This document shows, in pieces, positions 1 through 5,464 of a DNA stretch of 5,464 nt (positions within the stretch are counted from its first letter, which is position 1; each line of letters opens with the position of its first letter). The notes below the pieces were generated by a model. That model saw only the letters and a program-made list of their open reading frames with translations. It ran no database searches and had not been told where the DNA came from. The position numbers were made by a program, and so were the translations under genes. Origin of the DNA: Anaerolineales bacterium UBA6663 (GTDB taxonomy: Bacteria; Chloroflexota; Anaerolineae; Anaerolineales; UBA6663); assembly GCA_002455335.1 (NCBI GenBank), contig DKKP01000110.1, positions 586 to 6,049 of the forward strand, read 5' to 3'.

Positions 1-150
1 AGCGTGGTTTTGCCGCTGCCCGACTCACCCACGATCGAGACGATCTCGCCCTCGTAGAAGGTGAAATCGACGTGATCGACCGCCAGGGTCTTTGTGCGAC
101 CGAACCCGAAGGTCTTGGTCAGCCCGACGCCGCTCAGGCACGGTTTCTTT

Positions 151-161
<11 letters not shown>
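1..161 (-). CDS. ABC transporter ATP-binding protein 2 (DppF/OppF-like), N-terminal part only
   Basis: This is the start of the second nucleotide-binding subunit of the importer; its product would sit on the cytoplasmic face and pair with the ATPase encoded just upstream. Only 53 complete codons are in the window, and the frame runs off at base 1. The ATG at 161-159 is preceded by AGGGAG (172-177) at 10 bases. Visible parts are a probable A-loop aromatic (Phe18 in LTKTFGFG), the strand-turn segment [13 protein letters not shown], and a complete Walker A motif GESGSGKTT at residues 45-53. The start lies inside the last codons of ATPase 1 in another frame (11-base overlap), so translational coupling is likely. 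The DppF/OppF assignment rests on being the second, later ATPase of a five-gene Opp/Dpp-type operon. The signature motif, Walker B and C-terminal domain are out of view, so its integrity cannot be judged. Confidence 0.93.
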
Positions 162-1170
<1,009 letters not shown>

Positions 1171-2424
1171 CTAATCCCTCAGCGCCGGATTGAACACCTG
1201 GTCGAGGCCCGTGTTCATCAGGTTCATCGAGAACGCCACAGAGGCGATGGTGACGAGCACCGGGAGGTACGCCCACCAGCGGCCCTGGATGTCGGCCTGG
1301 TAGATCCGGGCCCAGTTCATCATCAGACCCAGCGTCGGCACCTCGGTGGTCTTCGGCCCGAGGCCAAGGATCGAGAGGCCGGCTTCAGCCAGGATGCCCG
1401 ACGAGATCTGCAGGATCAGGGCCATCACGACGTAGGAGGCGATGTAGGGCAAGATGTCGTTCAGGATGATGTAGACGATCGAGTGCCCGGAGAGCTTCGA
1501 CAGGTTGACGTGATCGCGGTTGCGCAGCGACACGACCTGGGCGCGCACCGCGCGCGCCGTCCAGACCCACGAGGTGAAGCCGATCACCACGGCCACGGTG
1601 AACGCGCCGCGTTGCTCCTGGCCGATGCTGAACGAGATCAGGATCAACAGCACGAAGCTCGGGATGACCGTGAACAGGTTGGTGACGAACATGATGATGT
1701 CGTCGAGCCAGCCGCCGATATAGCCAGCGAGCAGCCCAAGCGTCAGGCCGATCAACGTGGCGACGGTGCCGGCGATGAAACCGATCGACAGCGAGACTCG
1801 GGTCGCGGCCACGAGCTCGGTCAGCATGTCGCGGCCGAAGTTGTCGGTGCCGAGCGGCAGAACGCGCACGTTAGCGACCTCGGTGACGTTGACGTAGTCG
1901 CTTTGCTCGATGGTATCGATTTGCTCGAGCGCGCCCGTCTCGGCATTCTTGGCCGCGATCACGAGGCCCTCAGACGACAGCAACCCATCGATCGAGCTGT
2001 TCAAGCGGATGTAGTAGTTCCGCTTGGCGTTAGTCATCCCCGGGATGCGCTTGGTCGAATCGAAGTTGGTCTCCCACTGGGCGAGGAGTTTCTCGGTGTC
2101 GGCCGTGTCGATCTCGGCTTCAGGGATGCCGGCGGCGACCAGCCATTCCTTGACGGCCAGCCGGTCTTCCTCATTGAAACGACTGGCGATGCGGTTGACC
2201 GCGGCATCATCGATATCCAGCGTATAGGTCGTCGTGGCCCCAACGCTGTCGTAGACGCTGACGTAGATGCCTGGCGGGAAGAACGTGCCCTGGCCGATGA
2301 TCGTCAGCGGGGCGTCGCGGATGATGAGCGGATAGATCAGTGAGCCGAGCAGGATCGCGGCGAAGATCGAGAACCCGGCCACGAACTTGCCGGAACGAAA
2401 GATTTGGCGGAGCGTGTTTATCAT
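1171..2424 (-). CDS. ABC transporter permease, DppC/OppC family, with enlarged extracytoplasmic loop
   Basis: Second membrane subunit of the importer channel, 417 residues against about 300 for most DppC/OppC proteins. Likely membrane segments are near 14-35, 207-236, 243-265, 273-292, 325-347 and 384-405. The family hallmark [11 protein letters not shown] is at 190-200 and GLSILGLGP at 349-357. The extra length lies between the first membrane segment and that hallmark, so an extracytoplasmic loop of roughly 150 residues (about 37-189) replaces the usual short one; it is polar and mostly helical-looking, with several acidic stretches. The cytoplasmic coupling (EAA) loop at 304-326 is degenerate: NLS stands where EAA is usual, though Gly313 and the following ILNDILP are kept. 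The ATG at 2424 has AGAGG only 4 bases upstream. The stop codon TAG abuts the GTG start of ATPase 1, suggesting coupled translation. No frame break is seen, so the loop is a genuine coding insertion. Confidence 0.95.
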   Translation of the reverse strand: MINTLRQIFRSGKFVAGFSIFAAILLGSLIYPLIIRDAPLTIIGQGTFFPPGIYVSVYDSVGATTTYTLDIDDAAVNRIASRFNEEDRLAVKEWLVAAGIPEAEIDTADTEKLLAQWETNFDSTKRIPGMTNAKRNYYIRLNSSIDGLLSSEGLVIAAKNAETGALEQIDTIEQSDYVNVTEVANVRVLPLGTDNFGRDMLTELVAATRVSLSIGFIAGTVATLIGLTLGLLAGYIGGWLDDIIMFVTNLFTVIPSFVLLILISFSIGQEQRGAFTVAVVIGFTSWVWTARAVRAQVVSLRNRDHVNLSKLSGHSIVYIILNDILPYIASYVVMALILQISSGILAEAGLSILGLGPKTTEVPTLGLMMNWARIYQADIQGRWWAYLPVLVTIASVAFSMNLMNTGLDQVFNPALRD

Positions 2425-2472
2425 GGCGCCTCTGGGTATGCTGGGAAGACGGTGCGTTTCGCAGCGCCCGCC

Positions 2473-3477
2473 TCAGTCGGCCTGCGCGGCCTTGATGCGC
2501 GGGTCGATCAGGCCGTAGATGATCTCAATCGCGAAGTTCGCGATCAGGACCATCACAGTGATGATCAACGTTGCGGCCGAGATGAGCGGGTAATCCTGCC
2601 CGATGACGCCGTTCAGGATGGTGTAGCCCAACCCGGGATAGCTGAAGATGATCTCAGCCACAAGCGCGCCGCCAACCATCGTGCCGATCGAAAGCGCCAG
2701 GCCCGTGATCTGCGGCAGCATCGCGTTGCGGAACACGTAACCGATGATCTTCCAGTCTTTGATGCCCATGAAGCGGGCGTACTTCACGTAGTCGGCGTTG
2801 AGCTCATAAATCGCCATCGAACGCATGCCGATCGCCTGACCACCGATCGAGATCAGCACGACCGACCAGAACGGCAGTTGATAATGGACGATTACCGACC
2901 ACACAAAGCCCCAACTTGCGCTCGGGATGAGGTCAAACCCATATCCACCGGAGGTCGGGAACCATCTCAGGTTGACCCCGAACACCACTAATAGGATCAC
3001 GGCCATGCCAAAGGCCGGGAAATTGCTGATGAAGATGCTGACTGGCATAACGACCTTGTCGAAGCCGCCCTTGAGGTACGCGGCCAGCGCCCCAAGGGTG
3101 TTGCCGATCAGCCAACCCACGATAATTGCGGGAAATTGAAGCGCGATCGTCCAACCGATCGAAGCCCCGAGAATTTGGGCGACCGGGCGTGGATATTGGC
3201 TAAACGAGACCCCGAAGTCGCCACGAACGACGTTCGCCATATAGCGCGCGAACTGCTCCCAGAGCGGCTTGTTCGTGCCGAACTGCTCGGCGTATTGCTC
3301 GTAGACCGCCTGCGCGCCCGATTGGCTCGTCATGCCCTGCGTCACCCGTTGGGTGATCACGGCCACCGGGTCGCCCGGCATCAGACGCGGCAGGATGAAA
3401 TTCAAAAGGAAGGCGAAGACGAAGGTGGTCAAAAACCAGACCAGCTTCGTGGTGAAGTACTTGCGGTAGCCTTTCAA
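2473..3477 (-). CDS. ABC transporter permease, DppB/OppB family
   Basis: First membrane subunit of the channel, 334 residues, a normal length for DppB/OppB. An N-terminal membrane helix (about 11-30) runs into LPRLMPGDP (29-37), followed by an extracytoplasmic stretch with GDFGVSF (86-92). Further membrane segments lie near 105-135, 140-168, 192-213, 255-277 and 298-322. Family motifs include WFPTSGG (172-178), the coupling loop at 229-255 beginning [10 protein letters not shown] and ending RNAMLP, FSYPGLG (278-284), DYPLI (295-299) and the C-terminal DPRIK (325-329). Translation starts at a TTG (3477-3475), chosen because a perfect GGAGGT lies 6 bases upstream and the next in-frame Met is residue 33, past the first helix. 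A 271-base gap with hairpins separates it from the binding-protein gene; 48 bases separate it from permease C. Confidence 0.96.
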   Translation of the reverse strand: MKGYRKYFTTKLVWFLTTFVFAFLLNFILPRLMPGDPVAVITQRVTQGMTSQSGAQAVYEQYAEQFGTNKPLWEQFARYMANVVRGDFGVSFSQYPRPVAQILGASIGWTIALQFPAIIVGWLIGNTLGALAAYLKGGFDKVVMPVSIFISNFPAFGMAVILLVVFGVNLRWFPTSGGYGFDLIPSASWGFVWSVIVHYQLPFWSVVLISIGGQAIGMRSMAIYELNADYVKYARFMGIKDWKIIGYVFRNAMLPQITGLALSIGTMVGGALVAEIIFSYPGLGYTILNGVIGQDYPLISAATLIITVMVLIANFAIEIIYGLIDPRIKAAQAD

Positions 3478-3483
3478 CTCAGC

Positions 3484-3489
3484 ACCTCC
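3484..3489 (-). promoter_or_regulatory. Ribosome binding site GGAGGT that fixes the TTG start of permease B
   Basis: GGAGGT lies 6 bases upstream of the TTG at 3477-3475, a strong anti-16S match at good spacing. It settles the non-ATG start, because no other in-frame start follows until residue 33. Confidence 0.8.
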
Positions 3490-3537
3490 GCCCGCCGTTG
3501 ACGCAGCGGGCCTCCCCGAAGAAGTGTGCAGGCGCTA

Positions 3538-3567
3538 TTTATATGGTTCGATCTGCAGCTCGGTCAT
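3538..3567 (-). promoter_or_regulatory. Candidate weak internal promoter ahead of permease B
   Basis: On the minus strand, ATGACC (3562-3567, 4 of 6 matches to TTGACA) and TATAAA (3538-3543, 5 of 6 matches to TATAAT) are separated by 18 bases. The second element sits in the only clearly AT-rich patch of the gap and about 60 bases before the permease B start. The match is modest and such pairs arise by chance, so this is a possibility only; it would allow the permease and ATPase genes some expression independent of read-through past the hairpins. Confidence 0.25.
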
Positions 3568-3632
3568 CCTGCTTCCGCAGCCAGCGCCCTGGGCGCAGAA
3601 TGATGAAACCGGCTGTAAGTTGAAGGGGGGAT

Positions 3633-3671
3633 CGCCTGGCGGTGCCACCAACGGCGGCGTCCCGCCAGGCG
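3633..3671 (-). repeat. Second GC-rich inverted repeat in the binding protein-permease gap
   Basis: CGCCTGGCGG (3633-3642) pairs perfectly with CCGCCAGGCG (3662-3671), leaving a 19-base centre that may itself fold through short GCC/GGC pairs. On the minus-strand transcript the stem is followed by AT and then a C-run and TTCAACTT, which is pyrimidine-rich but not a U-tract. It lies 14 bases beyond the first hairpin, so the two form a tandem structure. A role in transcript processing or attenuation between the binding protein and permease genes is inferred from position only. Confidence 0.6.
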
Positions 3672-3685
3672 TTCGAACTCTTCTG

Positions 3686-3740
3686 CCGAACCGGACCGGC
3701 AGCCATGCCCGATGATGCCGGGCATGGCTGTCGGGTTCGG
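3686..3740 (-). terminator. Strong hairpin just after the binding-protein gene (terminator-like or mRNA-stabilising)
   Basis: An inverted repeat starts 9 bases past the binding-protein stop codon. The inner arms CAGCCATGCCCG (3700-3711) and CGGGCATGGCTG (3719-3730) are perfect over 12 bases around a 7-base loop. The outer arms CCGAACC (3686-3692) and GGTTCGG (3734-3740) add 7 more pairs, separated from the inner stem by a small asymmetric bulge. On the minus-strand transcript no U-tract follows (the next bases are CAGAAGAGTT), so it is not a textbook intrinsic terminator. Partial termination or protection of the upstream mRNA from 3' exonucleases fits better, since the permease genes continue in the same direction. 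Confidence 0.7.
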
Positions 3741-3748
3741 ACTAACGC

Positions 3749-5464
<1,716 letters not shown>

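Larger units (their letters stand above)
3478..3748. other. 271-base intergenic region between binding protein and permease B
   Basis: I see no convincing gene here on either strand; the short plus-strand frames crossing it have no family resemblance and no good ribosome binding site. It holds two inverted repeats (3686-3740 and 3633-3671), a short GC-rich dyad GCGCCC/GGGCGC (3584-3596), the candidate promoter and the permease B ribosome binding site. It is by far the largest gap of the operon segment, in contrast to the abutting or overlapping genes downstream. Confidence 0.7.

Noticed and set aside
2453..2463. Small TGCG-AAA-CGCA hairpin in the 48-base spacer between the permeases
   Set aside because: With a 4-base stem, 3-base loop and no U-tract, it is too weak to call a terminator.
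2404..2991. A 195-codon plus-strand open frame opposite permease B
   Set aside because: It has the same shadow composition, antisense to a clear DppB-family gene, with no recognisable domain.
3671..3678. The 8-base palindrome GTTCGAAC between the two hairpins as an operator
   Set aside because: It is too short and occurs once; part of it can be explained as spacer between the inverted repeats. No regulator family can be tied to it.

Overview
The window holds most of one ABC-importer operon of the dipeptide/oligopeptide/nickel type (Opp/Dpp class), read entirely on the minus strand from right to left. In transcription order it contains: a solute-binding protein whose N-terminus lies beyond base 5464; a first permease subunit (DppB/OppB family); a second permease subunit (DppC/OppC family) with an unusually large extracytoplasmic loop; a complete ATPase (DppD/OppD family, with C-terminal cysteines typical of a [4Fe-4S] site); and the first 53 codons of a second ATPase (DppF/OppF family), cut at base 1. 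All parts expected of a five-component importer are present, with no frameshift, transposon, tRNA, rRNA or CRISPR array.

Layout: 5464-3749 binding protein; 3748-3478 a 271-base gap with two strong GC-rich inverted repeats, a possible weak secondary promoter and a perfect GGAGGT ribosome binding site ahead of a TTG start; 3477-2473 permease B; a 48-base spacer; 2424-1171 permease C; 1170-151 ATPase 1, starting directly after the permease C stop; 161-1 ATPase 2, overlapping the end of ATPase 1 by 11 bases. The tight packing implies one co-transcribed and translationally coupled unit. The hairpins after the binding-protein gene fit the common arrangement in which the binding protein is made in excess of the membrane complex.

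The binding protein captures the solute outside the membrane, the two permeases form the channel, and the two ATPases power uptake. By family this would be called a peptide importer. However, the aromatic-rich binding protein and the atypical EAA loop of permease C look, from memory and not from a search, more like the branch that imports beta-linked oligosaccharides in Thermotogota and relatives. The substrate is therefore left open.

The DNA is GC-rich (roughly 60%, estimated by eye), and the proteins look like those of a free-living bacterium. Chloroflexota (Anaerolineae-like) is my best guess, held with low confidence. I see no new biological system here. The points most worth a second look are the enlarged loop of permease C, the question of substrate, and the tandem hairpins.
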